Below are positions 35,137-45,075 of a stretch of DNA of 64,000 bases, piece after piece. Every line of letters begins with the position of its first letter. Position 1 is the stretch's first letter. Origin of the DNA: Planctomycetota bacterium (lineage in GTDB: Bacteria > Planctomycetota > Brocadiia > Brocadiales > Bathyanammoxibiaceae); contig JACQVQ010000009.1 of assembly GCA_016209685.1 (NCBI GenBank), positions 216,855 through 280,854 of the forward strand, given 5' to 3'. A program made the translations under genes and the position numbers. The notes under the pieces were generated by a model. It was not told where the DNA came from. It saw nothing but the letters and a program-made list of their open reading frames with translations, and ran no database searches.

Positions 35137-36031
35137 CCCCACATTCCTGCGCAGACTGGAGGCACTAACCATCGTCTGTAAAAAGGCGGCCATGGTGTCA
35201 AGAAAAGGGGGATACGTATTTATAAATAAAAAGGGTAACAGCATTGAGTTTGCTGACTACCAGGCCTACAATCCTGGCGATGACTTCCGTTACATTGACT
35301 GGAACCTCTATAGCCGGCTGGACAAACTCCTGATAAAGACCTTTAAGGACGAGATAGAACTATCAGTCCATATCCTCCTGGACACAAGCCGTTCTATGTC
35401 CTTCCCGGAGGGAGACGGGAAGTTTGACTTCGCCAGAAAGACAGCCCTGGCCCTGGGCTACATTGGCCTGTCTAATCAGAATAGCACCAGGGTAGTGGCC
35501 CTTACCCCTGCCCATCCAGAAACCCGTTCAGGACTCCATCAAACCCCCTTCTTTCAGAAACCAAGCGGTATAGTCCACATAAAAAATTTTGTCCAGTCGC
35601 TTACCCCTACCGGAGAGGCAGACCTGGTGAATTTCCTCTCCCGTTATACCTTTGATAACAAAGGTAAGGGAGGGACTATCGTATTAATCTCTGACTTTAT
35701 GATTCCTCCCCATTCCTACAAAAGGGCCCTGGATATATTAAGGTTCAAACACTACGACATAAAGGTCATTCAGGTACTTGGGCCAAGGGAGATAGACCCT
35801 TTTAGAGACCTGAAAGGCGGGGAGATTGTGGACGTGGAGACCAGCGAGAGAAAGGTTGTAAACGTTACCCCTGCCTTAAAGAAGAAGTATCACCAACTCC
35901 TGGAAAACCACAACCAGGAACTGAAACGCTACTGTCACTCCATCAGGGCCCTCTACACCCTAGCCAGGACGGACATGGACTTTGAGTCTCTTATCCTCAA
36001 AGAACTGCCCAAGCTAGGCTTTGTGAGGTAG
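35117..36031 (+). CDS. DUF58 domain protein
   Basis: A 304-aa cytoplasmic protein with the DUF58 signature YNPGDDFRYIDWNLYSRLD. A degenerate VWA-like fold follows (VHILLDTSRSMSFPEGDGK; TIVLISDFM). It is always found with MoxR and VWA proteins and is thought to work with the ATPase. It overlaps moxR at the 5' end and the BatA-like gene by 1 nt at the 3' end. Confidence 0.93.
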   Translation: MFRDLFNPTFLRRLEALTIVCKKAAMVSRKGGYVFINKKGNSIEFADYQAYNPGDDFRYIDWNLYSRLDKLLIKTFKDEIELSVHILLDTSRSMSFPEGDGKFDFARKTALALGYIGLSNQNSTRVVALTPAHPETRSGLHQTPFFQKPSGIVHIKNFVQSLTPTGEADLVNFLSRYTFDNKGKGGTIVLISDFMIPPHSYKRALDILRFKHYDIKVIQVLGPREIDPFRDLKGGEIVDVETSERKVVNVTPALKKKYHQLLENHNQELKRYCHSIRALYTLARTDMDFESLILKELPKLGFVR

Positions 36032-37914
36032 TGAATCTTATGGGCGTCTTGAATCTCCTGGCTCTGGCCTACCTGGCTACCATTGCCCTGCTGGTGGTAA
36101 TTTATCTCTTCAGGAAGAAGAGAAAGACCATTCCCGTATCTAGCTTTATCCCCTGGAGAGACCTCAAAGAGGGCACAGTGCGTACCAGGTTTTTTCTTGC
36201 AGATGCCCTGTTCTTCCTGCAAATTATTATCCTCAGCCTCCTGGCCCTCTCTCTAGCCAGGCCTTACATCACCTCTACTATAAAGGGAATTACCGGTAAA
36301 GACCTAATCCTTCTGGTAGACACCTCTGCCAGCATGCAAACAAGAGAGGGAGAGTCAACCCGCTTTGAGCTCGCAAAGGCCGAGGCCTTGAAAGTCGTAG
36401 AAAGGATGGGCATGACGGATAAGGCACAGCTAATTTCCATGCATTCCTCACCCCTCATAGTCTCAGAACCAATTGGGGATAAGTGGAAGTTGAACCACCT
36501 TATACAAAACCTGGAAGTAACTGATACCACCACAAATCTGGAAGAAGGACTTAGCCTGGCCCTTTCTTTGCTGAGGCGGAATAGTTTGGGGGAGGTACAC
36601 GTCTTTACCGATAGAGTACCTCCTGAAATCAACACACCCCAGGCAAGTAAAATAAAATTTTTTACGTGCGGAAAGGCACCTGACAACGTGGCCATCGTAG
36701 GGCTAGACGTCTATCAAGACATGTTTAAAGAATACTCCGAAAGGGAGGGCTACGTAACGGTAAGAAACATGGGTACTGAGACCAAGACCGTGCTCCTTAA
36801 AGGTTTCCTGGACCATAGACCGCTAATGGAGGAGACTGTGGAACTTACCCCCCAGGAAGACCGCACTGTGCGTATAGAAGGCATATCCGGACCCGGGCTA
36901 CTGAGAGTGGAACTACACCCCGAGGACGCCATGCCACTGGACAATCAGGCCTTTGCCATAATAAGACCAAAGAAGACAATAAAGGTCCTGGTGGTTACTC
37001 CAGGGGGACCCCTTGAGAAAGAACTGGGAAAGGTGGATAAGGTCGTCAAGGAGGCAGAATTCCTCTTTGCATCACCCAAGGGCTACGGTCAACTACCGCT
37101 TAAAGACTTCGCTATCTGCCTCTTCCATAAATATGTCCCGGAGGCCTTACCAGACATCAACTCCCTTTTCATATTCCCGCCTCAAGACAACAAATTCTTT
37201 CCCGTAGAGGGGTGGTTCAGGAATTCAGAAATTATTGACTGGGAGCATTCCCATCCCATAATGGGGCATCTGGACTATATAGAGGATATCTGGTTGACCA
37301 AGGCCCTGGCCTTTAAGAATATGGAGGGGTTTGTGCCTGTGGTGAGGGCCAGCGCTGGCGACAGCCCCTTCCCTGTGGTCATCGCCGGACTCGTGGAAGG
37401 GAAGAGGGTTGCAGTCCTTGGATTTGACCTGGCAGAATTTAGTTTCACCAGGGCCAAAGATATACCCGTTTTAATAATGTTCCTCAACATCCTTCAGTGG
37501 CTAGACCCCGAGGGCACTGCCGCCACTCAGGTAAAGACTGGCAAAAACCTTACCTTTAACCTCAAGGGGGATAGTAAGGAGTTAAGCCTTACCAACCCAA
37601 AGGGTAAGACCGTAAAAATTGATGTCTCGGGAGATACCGTGGTTATAAAGGATATTAACCATGTGGGGGAGTACCACCTCAAAGGGAAAGGGATAGAAAG
37701 GCGATTTGTGGCCAATCTCTTTGATAGGGAAGAATCGGATATAAGACCTTCCTCCTTCCCTAAGAAAGGAATACCTTTTGAAGAGGCCAGTGTTACCCCT
37801 TTTTCTTTAACGGAGAAGCAAGAACTGGGTAAATACCTCCTTATCCTGGTACTCCTGCTGTTATTGGCTGAGTGGGTTCTTTATCATCTGAAGGCGAGGG
37901 CCAGGACTCTTTAG
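36031..37914 (+). CDS. BatA-like membrane protein with VWA domain
   Basis: A 627-aa protein. The N-terminus has the BatA-type pair of membrane helices (LALAYLATIALLVVIYLF; FFLQIIILSLLALSLARPY). A VWA domain follows with the MIDAS motif DTSASMQ. A third helix near the C-terminus is LLILVLLLLLAEWVLYHL. It starts with GTG overlapping the DUF58 stop. Bat proteins were named for aerotolerance; the actual function is unclear. Confidence 0.88.
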   Translation: MNLMGVLNLLALAYLATIALLVVIYLFRKKRKTIPVSSFIPWRDLKEGTVRTRFFLADALFFLQIIILSLLALSLARPYITSTIKGITGKDLILLVDTSASMQTREGESTRFELAKAEALKVVERMGMTDKAQLISMHSSPLIVSEPIGDKWKLNHLIQNLEVTDTTTNLEEGLSLALSLLRRNSLGEVHVFTDRVPPEINTPQASKIKFFTCGKAPDNVAIVGLDVYQDMFKEYSEREGYVTVRNMGTETKTVLLKGFLDHRPLMEETVELTPQEDRTVRIEGISGPGLLRVELHPEDAMPLDNQAFAIIRPKKTIKVLVVTPGGPLEKELGKVDKVVKEAEFLFASPKGYGQLPLKDFAICLFHKYVPEALPDINSLFIFPPQDNKFFPVEGWFRNSEIIDWEHSHPIMGHLDYIEDIWLTKALAFKNMEGFVPVVRASAGDSPFPVVIAGLVEGKRVAVLGFDLAEFSFTRAKDIPVLIMFLNILQWLDPEGTAATQVKTGKNLTFNLKGDSKELSLTNPKGKTVKIDVSGDTVVIKDINHVGEYHLKGKGIERRFVANLFDREESDIRPSSFPKKGIPFEEASVTPFSLTEKQELGKYLLILVLLLLLAEWVLYHLKARARTL

Positions 37915-37915
37915 C

Positions 37916-40501
37916 ATGAATATAGACTTTGAACACCCATCCTTATTGAAACTACTGGCCATCATACCCATATTCTGGGGTTTATCAGCCCTGGCATTGG
38001 GGAGATTGCCACTATGGAGACTCATTACTTCCAACTTTCTCAGGGGGCTGGTACTGGCACTGCTCTTACTCTGCCTTGCCGGCCTGAGCAGGATAGAAAA
38101 ACTGCCTGGGGAATCCGTGGTAATCTTTTGTGCAGACGTCTCTGACAGCATAAGTCCAGAAAATAAGGCCTGGGTAATGAATTCCATTATGAATATTGAA
38201 AATGGGCTGGGAAAGAAAGTGAAGCGTGGGCTTGTAGTCTTTGGTAAGGACGCCCAGGTGATGGCCCCGGTGGAGGAGAGGTTGAAGCCAGAAAATCTCC
38301 GCTGGGAGGTAGACACCTCTCGCTCAAACGCTGCCAGTGGACTCCTGGCTTGCCTTAGTATCTTTCCCAAAGACAGTAAAAAGAGGATATTACTTTTTAC
38401 GGATGGTAACGAGAACCTGGGCAGTGGTCTCCAGGCCGCCTCAATCCTGGAGAAACAAGGGATAGAGGTACATGCCCTGGAGCTACCCCCACCTCCTGAG
38501 GTCAAAGAGGTCTACGTCAAGAAGCTCATGGTGCCCGAAGAAATCGCCCAGGGAGAGGCCTTTGAGGCAAGGGTCACCGTTGAGAACAAAGGAAGCCTTC
38601 CCAGCAAGGGAAGGCTCAGCCTTTACGAGGGCCTGAGACTCCTCAAAGAGTGGGAGACGAGCTTTTCCCCGGGGCTAAACACCTTTGACTTTCTGTATGA
38701 GAGCCCTCAGAGGGGGTTTCTTGAGTTTCGTGCGGCGGTAGAGGCAGAATCTGACACTGACCCCAACAATAATCTCCATGAGGCATTTGTTAACGTCAGG
38801 GGTAAGCCGCGGCTCCTTTATCTCCAGGGGGAAGTCAGCCCGCACAACAGGCCCTTTCTGGTTGGGGCCCTGGAAGGAAAGGACGTGGAAGTAGAGATAC
38901 GAGGACCAAGGGATATGCCCCGTACCCTGCAGGAACTCTTAGGGTACGAGTGCATCATCCTTTCTAACGTACCCGCAACTGCCCTTGGTCAGGGGCAGAT
39001 GGAGGCCCTGAAGAATTACGTTGGGGATTTTGGCGGTGGTCTTGTCATGCTGGGGGGGGAGCGCAGCTTTGCCCAGGGAGGGTACGCTGACACCGCCGTG
39101 GAGGAGATACTCCCCGTAAAAGTAACGACTGGAAGTACCTTCATAGAAGAAAAACCCAGGAAGGTAGCAGTTATCCTCCTGGTAGATAAATCGGGGAGTA
39201 TGACCGGGAGCAAGCTCTTTGCCACGAAGAAGGCCGCCGTTGAGTTGATGGCACAGTTAAAATCCGACGATATGATGGGGCTTATTGCCTTTGACGTGGT
39301 ACCCTATGATATTATAGAGCTAATGCCGGTAAGGGAGTTACAGTCCTCCATAGTCAATAAACTTGCCCGGCTTAATGCAGGTGGAGGGACGGACATCTTC
39401 CCTGCCATGAAAGAGGCCTACAAAAAACTGGTCAACTCAGGGTCCCAAGTCAGCCACGTCATCCTTATGTCAGATGGGAACACCCGTTCTGTCTATTACA
39501 GCTACGAGAGCCTTATGGAGATGTTTAAACAGGCAAACATCTCCGTCTCCACCATAGCTATAGGAGGTTGGTTAGTTAATACCCGACTTATGAAGGACAT
39601 TGCCATGCGGACGAGGGGTGAATTTTATGTCTTGAAGAACGTGAAGGACCTCCCCAAATTGGTGGTAACCGATACCGATAAGGCCCTTACCAAGGCAGAC
39701 TTCCACGAAGAACAGTTCGTCCCCAAGCTAGACCCCAGCAGTGAGATACTGAAAGGTATATCCCAGGAACAGATACCCCCCCTCAGGGGTTACTCCCTTA
39801 CTAAACCTAAGCCTACGGCTGAAGTACCCCTGATGGCTGATGTTAGAGGCGTGGACGACCCCATACTGGCAGACTGGAGGTATGGGTTAGGTAAGGTAGT
39901 AGCTTACACCTCCGATGCCGAGGCTAGGTGGTCTAATCAGTGGGTAAATTGGGCCATGTACAATAAATTCTGGTCCCAAACTATCCACTGGGCCATGCGG
40001 GATAGGCCAAGGGGAGAATACGCCCTGCAGATAGAGGAGAGAGAAGGTAAGCCCCACCTGGTAATAGAATCCAGCGTTGGGGATTTTGACCGTCTCCAGT
40101 TACGCCTCCTTTCCTCTAACCTTGAGGCCCATGAAGTGAACCTCAGGCAGGTGGCGCCGAGGCGATATATAGCTAGCCTGGAGACTTATCAGCCTGGCTA
40201 TTACACGCTGGACGTCTCCGCGTTTAAAGGGGACAAGTTAATGGACCACGCAACCAAAGGACTATTAGTACCACCGCAGGCACGCCCACTTCCCTTTGAG
40301 AGCCTTTCCCAGGGTAATAACAGGGAATTTATGGAGGCCGTTACCCGAATTACCCATGGTAAAATCAACCCGGGCATGGAAGAACTGGGACAAGATACCG
40401 GGGAAATAGAAAAGAAGGAGGACCTCTCAAAGTTCCTCATACCCCTTGCCATGGGCCTCTTTCTCATAGATATAGCCATAAGGAGGATAGGAGTTGCATA
40501 A
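37916..40501 (+). CDS. Large membrane VWA/glutamine-amidotransferase-like protein
   Basis: An 861-aa protein with two N-terminal helices, a VWA-like domain starting VIFCADVSDSI, and a class-I glutamine-amidotransferase-like region (GGGLVMLGGERSFAQGGY) that lacks an obvious catalytic cysteine. A second VWA domain has an intact MIDAS motif, DKSGSMTGS. A C-terminal helix follows. Such proteins close MoxR operons in planctomycetes and relatives. It probably senses or assembles something in the periplasm. Confidence 0.85.
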   Translation: MNIDFEHPSLLKLLAIIPIFWGLSALALGRLPLWRLITSNFLRGLVLALLLLCLAGLSRIEKLPGESVVIFCADVSDSISPENKAWVMNSIMNIENGLGKKVKRGLVVFGKDAQVMAPVEERLKPENLRWEVDTSRSNAASGLLACLSIFPKDSKKRILLFTDGNENLGSGLQAASILEKQGIEVHALELPPPPEVKEVYVKKLMVPEEIAQGEAFEARVTVENKGSLPSKGRLSLYEGLRLLKEWETSFSPGLNTFDFLYESPQRGFLEFRAAVEAESDTDPNNNLHEAFVNVRGKPRLLYLQGEVSPHNRPFLVGALEGKDVEVEIRGPRDMPRTLQELLGYECIILSNVPATALGQGQMEALKNYVGDFGGGLVMLGGERSFAQGGYADTAVEEILPVKVTTGSTFIEEKPRKVAVILLVDKSGSMTGSKLFATKKAAVELMAQLKSDDMMGLIAFDVVPYDIIELMPVRELQSSIVNKLARLNAGGGTDIFPAMKEAYKKLVNSGSQVSHVILMSDGNTRSVYYSYESLMEMFKQANISVSTIAIGGWLVNTRLMKDIAMRTRGEFYVLKNVKDLPKLVVTDTDKALTKADFHEEQFVPKLDPSSEILKGISQEQIPPLRGYSLTKPKPTAEVPLMADVRGVDDPILADWRYGLGKVVAYTSDAEARWSNQWVNWAMYNKFWSQTIHWAMRDRPRGEYALQIEEREGKPHLVIESSVGDFDRLQLRLLSSNLEAHEVNLRQVAPRRYIASLETYQPGYYTLDVSAFKGDKLMDHATKGLLVPPQARPLPFESLSQGNNREFMEAVTRITHGKINPGMEELGQDTGEIEKKEDLSKFLIPLAMGLFLIDIAIRRIGVA

Positions 40502-41342
40502 ATCAAAAACCCGTAGGGGCGGGGTGACCCCGCCCCTACTACTACTGCTTACTGCCTACTGTCTTATTGTAAGCTCGGACGTCTATGCCTCGGGTCTCTT
40601 TTCTGGACTCGTAGTATCTCAGGGCGACTCCGCCTCGGGCGGAGTGAAGGTGGTGGAAATCTACCCTGGATGCCCTGCAGAGAGGGCAGGGATAATAGCA
40701 GGGGACCTAATCATAGAGATAGATGGCCAGAAGATAAAGACCCTGGATGAATTTGTTAAGACGTCTAAGGCCAGGAGAGATAAGGATATAGAGGCAAGTC
40801 TCATACTCATAAGGAAGGGCAAATTACAAAACCTCCGGGTGATTACCTACAGTGAGATTATCTTTAAAGAGTGGAGGGAAAAGGTACCACCTCCCCCTCA
40901 GAGTAGCATCGGGGGTCTCTCCCTTTTTCAGTATTACATGGAGAAGGGCAAGGCCAAACTGGGAGAAAATAAAGTGGGGGGGTCCTTTGAGACAAGACTA
41001 GCCAGGGACGAAGAGGCCATAAGATACCTCTTTTACGCCCTGCACTACAACCCCACTGAGGTAGGAGTGGCGATTCTTATAGCAGATACCCACATGGACA
41101 TGGCCAGGCTGTATCTTGAAAATGGCCGGACCCCTCTAGCAGTAGAAAACTATGGCAAGGCCGCCAATCTGTACGAAAAGTGCAGCAGAAAACACGTAGC
41201 GGAAAAGGAGCTAGAGCTTATCCTCACCCATCTCCAGGAGGTGGAGAAGGAGTTGATAAGCCTACTGCCCCCTGAAGAGCAAGGGCCGGTCTCGGCAGAA
41301 AAGACAACGATAGGGTCTCTGCCTGTTAAGGCTTCCCCATGA
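40494..41342 (+). CDS. Exported PDZ-domain protein with repeat-derived N-terminus
   Basis: A 282-aa protein. The signal peptide (TRRGGVTPPLLLLLTAYCLIV) is partly encoded by a GTAGGGGC-family palindrome. The PDZ domain (GVKVVEIYPGCPAERAGIIA, GDLIIEIDGQKIKT) contains, in its N-terminal loop, SASGG from a second palindrome. The C-terminal part has helical TPR-like segments (AIRYLFYALHYNPTEVG; AVENYGKAANLYEKC). It overlaps the VWA gene by 8 nt and the next gene by 4 nt. Confidence 0.82.
   Translation: MHKSKTRRGGVTPPLLLLLTAYCLIVSSDVYASGLFSGLVVSQGDSASGGVKVVEIYPGCPAERAGIIAGDLIIEIDGQKIKTLDEFVKTSKARRDKDIEASLILIRKGKLQNLRVITYSEIIFKEWREKVPPPPQSSIGGLSLFQYYMEKGKAKLGENKVGGSFETRLARDEEAIRYLFYALHYNPTEVGVAILIADTHMDMARLYLENGRTPLAVENYGKAANLYEKCSRKHVAEKELELILTHLQEVEKELISLLPPEEQGPVSAEKTTIGSLPVKASP
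40513..40539. repeat. GTAGGGGC-family palindrome inside the PDZ gene signal peptide
   Basis: GTAGGGGCGGGGT with its complement ACCCCGCCCCTAC. It begins 19 nt after the first base of the PDZ gene's ATG. Confidence 0.8.
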
Positions 41343-42169
41343 AGAAAAGTCCACCAAAAAGCGTGACGGATTCGCCATTTATATTGATAAAACTACTGGT
41401 GCTCGTAGTCCTCGTCTTCCAGGGATGTGCAAGCGAGCAGAAGGTGGCAGAGATACCCTTTCCAAAGGAAGAGGTGAAGAACATAAAGAAGGTAGCAATC
41501 ATGTGCCCTAACGAAAGGCCAGACCTCTTTATGAGCGTAGCTGGAGACGAACATTTTCCCTTGATGTTCTTGTCCCCCGCCGTGATACCCCAACTCTTCC
41601 TTGCCATGTCTTACGTCAGCACGACCAGGAATGACAGCCGTCGCTTTAACAGCCTTACCTTTGATATGCACATAGGGCACGTCATCAGGGAGTACCTCTA
41701 CAGGAAGCTACAGCGCTCGGCCTCGTTCTCTATTATTTCTCCTGAGGACGTGGAGGCCTGTAGGGTCACCCATAAACTCCAGGGTCCGGAGGCAAAGACC
41801 CCCGGGGATTACGAGCAGATCGGCAGATACCTTGGGGCGGATACGGTTGTAGAACTCTTTATCCTCTCCTACGGGGTAAAAGACCCAGGGGTGTTTTCCA
41901 AACCCCACCTGGTGCTAAAAGTAAGGGCCTCTATGAGGAGGGTGAGGGACGGTACCCTACTATGGCAGACAAAGATGGTACAGACCTTGCCCCAGCAGGA
42001 GAAGGCCTTTGGTTTCAATTACGGGAAGTACTCTGAAGAGGATGCCAGGCTTCTTAAGGAAGAACTGGATAAACTGGCCGGAGTCCTGGCAGAACGCCTG
42101 GTAGAAGAGATGGGCTTTAAGTCTCAGCTCCCCACAGCCAGACTATTGGAACAAGGGAGCAGGGACTAA
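41339..42169 (+). CDS. Hypothetical lipoprotein
   Basis: A 276-aa protein with a lipobox (LVLVVLVFQGC). The mature part resembles GNA1162/LpoB-type periplasmic lipoproteins in outline: KKVAIMCPNERPDLF, then GRYLGADTVVELFILSYG, then LLWQTKMVQTLP. Family assignment is weak. It ends the 12.6-kb operon and overlaps the PDZ gene by ATGA. Confidence 0.65.
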   Translation: MKKSPPKSVTDSPFILIKLLVLVVLVFQGCASEQKVAEIPFPKEEVKNIKKVAIMCPNERPDLFMSVAGDEHFPLMFLSPAVIPQLFLAMSYVSTTRNDSRRFNSLTFDMHIGHVIREYLYRKLQRSASFSIISPEDVEACRVTHKLQGPEAKTPGDYEQIGRYLGADTVVELFILSYGVKDPGVFSKPHLVLKVRASMRRVRDGTLLWQTKMVQTLPQQEKAFGFNYGKYSEEDARLLKEELDKLAGVLAERLVEEMGFKSQLPTARLLEQGSRD

Positions 42170-42262
42170 GGGTCAGGGGACAGAGGTCAGGGATCAGGGG
42201 TCAGGGGGGAGGGGTAGGGACTATTAAGTATTTTACAATCCCTGTCCCCTGGTCCCTGTCCC
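42170..42262. repeat. G-rich/C-rich inverted tract between convergent genes
   Basis: The left part repeats ggtcagggga/caggggtca; the right part is its complement (ccctgtcccctggtccc). Together they could form a long hairpin that terminates transcription from both sides. Similar tagggagt or ccctaac tracts occur near 11180, 12608, 19915, 22466 and 29395. Confidence 0.55.
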
Positions 42263-43186
42263 CTAGCCTTGCTTTACCCGGCTGTCATACCAATTCTCAT
42301 CCAATCTGATAGCGCCCAGCCTCACCAGCTTTACCCTTTCAATCCCTTCTATTGGCGTTAGTAGGCGCAACTCTTTAAGGCCCATATCTTCAATAACGCC
42401 CAGTCCCAGGGTAAAGTTCTCGTCATCATTCAGCCCTACCAGCAGTCTCTTGTACAGGCCCTCGCAGCCCTCTCCCGTAAGGATATTTAGCGGGTTGATT
42501 AGCCTGACTGCCCCCAGGGGGATGCCTTTAGTCATTGCCTTCTGGAAGTATTCTGAGAATTTCTGTTTGCGGTAGTCTCTCCGCTGTTCATAAGATTTTA
42601 GCCTTAACCCCTCATATATCTTTAGACGGTGAAGGGTACGGCATTTCCTGTCCTCGTGGGGGCTGAGGATACCCTCCAGTTCTTGTCCCCTTTGCAGGGC
42701 CACTATGTGCCTGGCATTGACAAGCTCTATCTTCTGGAATTTTAATTCCCAGGCGGCCCCTCCCTCCACAAAGCCTGAAGTATCTATTATCACAACCTCT
42801 GCGCCCCCTCCCTGTGCCTTCTCTACCAGCCTTTTCAGGCCCACAGTAGTCTGGAGCAGGTGTCCAACGGGAGAGGTGGAGCCAATAAAATACATAGAAT
42901 GGACCTTTAGGTCTTTGAGGGATGTCGGCCCTTTCAGGACAGACATACCAAGCGTTGCAGGAGGGCCAAAGGCACATTGCCCCATATCGGCAGAGACCAT
43001 GGCCACATTGCAACCCCTTAACTGGAGTTCCCTGGATAGATAAAGGGCCAGTGTGGTCTTACCTGTATCTGGCGCCCCAAGGATTACTACCACACCCTTT
43101 AGCCCATTTATGCCGTCAACTAGTTCTTTCCAGCCAGGTCCTGTACCGTTCTGGTACAGGCCAGGCAGGACTTGGATATCAGCCAT
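42263..43186 (-). CDS. Clp1/Grc3-type P-loop polynucleotide kinase-like protein
   Basis: A 307-aa ATPase with Walker A GAPDTGKTTLALYL and ADMGQCAFGPPATLGM, the Clp1_P pattern (D.GQ..). VVIIDTSGFVEGGAAWELK follows. Clp1/Grc3 relatives phosphorylate 5'-hydroxyl RNA ends, so an RNA repair or processing role is possible. The C-terminal domain is not recognised. It is a lone minus-strand gene between two plus-strand blocks. Confidence 0.7.
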   Translation of the reverse strand: MADIQVLPGLYQNGTGPGWKELVDGINGLKGVVVILGAPDTGKTTLALYLSRELQLRGCNVAMVSADMGQCAFGPPATLGMSVLKGPTSLKDLKVHSMYFIGSTSPVGHLLQTTVGLKRLVEKAQGGGAEVVIIDTSGFVEGGAAWELKFQKIELVNARHIVALQRGQELEGILSPHEDRKCRTLHRLKIYEGLRLKSYEQRRDYRKQKFSEYFQKAMTKGIPLGAVRLINPLNILTGEGCEGLYKRLLVGLNDDENFTLGLGVIEDMGLKELRLLTPIEGIERVKLVRLGAIRLDENWYDSRVKQG

Positions 43187-43239
43187 GGGATTATGTGCCG
43201 TTCAAAAAATAGATTAGAGCCCTCCACAAGAGTCATCCC

Positions 43240-43445
43240 AACATCATGTGTCATTCTGAGCGAAGCGAAGTCACGCCTGAGGCGGATTCGCCTATGGCAA
43301 AAATCTAGTCTTTTAGGTAGGGGCACGGCATGCCGTGCCCCTACAGACTTCGCTCCCTCAGACGCCGTCCTGAGCGAAGCCGAAGGAATGACAAGTGAGC
43401 GGGGCTTTTCAGAGGTCACGATTACATTATACGAGACCTCTAAAA
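43240..43445. repeat. Repeat cluster upstream of the histidine kinase gene
   Basis: Contains gtcattctgagcgaagcgaag, cgcctgaggcggattcgcc, the 28-bp perfect palindrome (43317-43344), gtcctgagcgaagccgaagg and two MITE-like ends (ttttcagaggtc near 43406, GAGACCTCTAAAAAA at 43433). No gene is credible in 43187-43569. Confidence 0.7.
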
Positions 43446-43510
43446 AATATCTAGGATGTCATCCTGATCCGCCTAAGGCGGAAGTGGAATTTTTCAGAAG
43501 TCCTAGCCTA

Positions 43511-43538
43511 TTGAAAAAGAGTTTTTCTTTGCTATAAT
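43511..43538 (+). promoter_or_regulatory. Sigma-70 promoter for the histidine kinase gene
   Basis: TTGAAA (43511-43516), a 16-nt spacer and a consensus TATAAT (43533-43538), about 31 nt before the start codon. Confidence 0.65.
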
Positions 43539-43569
43539 TAGCGTTAAGCGGGCCGGGGAAGAAGGGAGT

Positions 43570-45075
43570 ATGCTTAAAGAGGCATGCTGGTGGGCTTTGC
43601 CCATCGGCCTTTGGGTAGGGGGGATACTCTATACCTATCTTACGTCAGAGCAGATATACCAGGAAAGCCACCTTTGGATATTTGCTATTATATTTTTGGT
43701 AGGGGGGACGTCCTCCTTTGACCTTAAGTCCAACATTTTATCGTCCCTTTTAGGCAGACCCAGCCTTGATTTCGTCTCCCTCCATCCCCTACAAAAGGAA
43801 CACCTGCAGAGGGAACAGCTATGTAACCAAAGCCTCTGGTTTGTGCATCTGAGATGGCTGGCCGTATCCATCGCCCTGACCCTGGTGCTTATAACTGGAC
43901 CCGTCCTGGGCATCTTATCTAAAGAGGCCCGCCTCCCCCTCCTCCTCTGCATCCTCCTGCTGGCAGTGTGCAACCTCGCCTTCTGGTATCTATCAAGGAC
44001 TTCTTATCATCCATACCAGTTAATCCTTATCCAGACCATCCTTGACCTCTTCTTTTTGACCCTCTTCCTGCACTTCTCAGGAGGATTAGAAAACCCGCTC
44101 TTTGTCCTTTACACCCTTCACGTTATTATCGCAGGCATCCTGATGACACCCAGGGCCTGCTATCTCATTACTGCAGTAGCGGTGGCACTCTTTTCTTCTA
44201 TGGCCGTAGGGGAATACACTGGAATGCTTGCCCACTATTCGGTCGTCAGCCATTGCCCCCTCAACTCAACCCCGCTGGCTATAGGTGCCCATATCCTCTC
44301 CTTTACAGCCGTCCTATTTTTGGCCGCCTATTTCACTGCCCTCATAACTGAACTACTCAGAAAGAGCGAGGTTCAGCTCTGCCAGGCCGGAAAGCTGGCA
44401 GCCCTCGGAGAGATAGTAGGTCAAATCGCACATGAAATTAACAACCCTGTAGCCATCATAAGCGCAAAGGCCAAGCTACTAAAGGGCAAGCTGACGCAGG
44501 GCTGTGCCACAGAAAAGGTACTCCTTGACTTACAGAAGATTGATACCCATGCAGAAAGGATTGCCTCCATCACCAAAGGACTCCTTACCTTCTGCCGTCC
44601 TTCCATAGAGAAAAAAACAGCCATTGATGCCAACCATGTGGTAAAAGCCACCCTGGGCCTTCTAGATAAGTCCACCTTCAATGGCCTTTCCATTAGGACA
44701 AGGCTTGCAGAGAGACCTTTAGGGGTTTACGGTAACTTCAACGAACTCCAGCAGGTCATCTTGAACATCATGAACAATGCAATTGATGCCATGCCAGATG
44801 GGGGGCAACTTGAGGTTACCACCCTGGAACGAGATAACTTCGCTACAATCTCCCTTGCAGATAATGGCGTAGGAATACCCCATGAAAACATCGCCCATAT
44901 CTTTGACCCCTTCTTTACTACCAAGCCCGAAGGAAAGGGGACTGGCCTTGGCCTCTCCATCAGTCATGGAATCGTGCAGGACCATAAAGGGCATATTGAC
45001 GTAGAAAGCACCCCCGGCCGTGGGACTACTTTTACTATCAAACTCCCCCTCAAAACAAAGGAGCCTGGTCTTTGA
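43570..45075 (+). CDS. Membrane sensor histidine kinase
   Basis: A 501-aa kinase. The N-terminal ~260 residues carry about seven hydrophobic segments (for example [21 protein letters not shown] and [18 protein letters not shown]), so the signal is probably sensed in the membrane. The phospho-acceptor is in [15 protein letters not shown]. The ATPase domain has [17 protein letters not shown] and [11 protein letters not shown]. Its end overlaps the NtrC-type regulator, making a two-component pair directly upstream of the nxr operon. Confidence 0.93.
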   Translation: MLKEACWWALPIGLWVGGILYTYLTSEQIYQESHLWIFAIIFLVGGTSSFDLKSNILSSLLGRPSLDFVSLHPLQKEHLQREQLCNQSLWFVHLRWLAVSIALTLVLITGPVLGILSKEARLPLLLCILLLAVCNLAFWYLSRTSYHPYQLILIQTILDLFFLTLFLHFSGGLENPLFVLYTLHVIIAGILMTPRACYLITAVAVALFSSMAVGEYTGMLAHYSVVSHCPLNSTPLAIGAHILSFTAVLFLAAYFTALITELLRKSEVQLCQAGKLAALGEIVGQIAHEINNPVAIISAKAKLLKGKLTQGCATEKVLLDLQKIDTHAERIASITKGLLTFCRPSIEKKTAIDANHVVKATLGLLDKSTFNGLSIRTRLAERPLGVYGNFNELQQVILNIMNNAIDAMPDGGQLEVTTLERDNFATISLADNGVGIPHENIAHIFDPFFTTKPEGKGTGLGLSISHGIVQDHKGHIDVESTPGRGTTFTIKLPLKTKEPGL

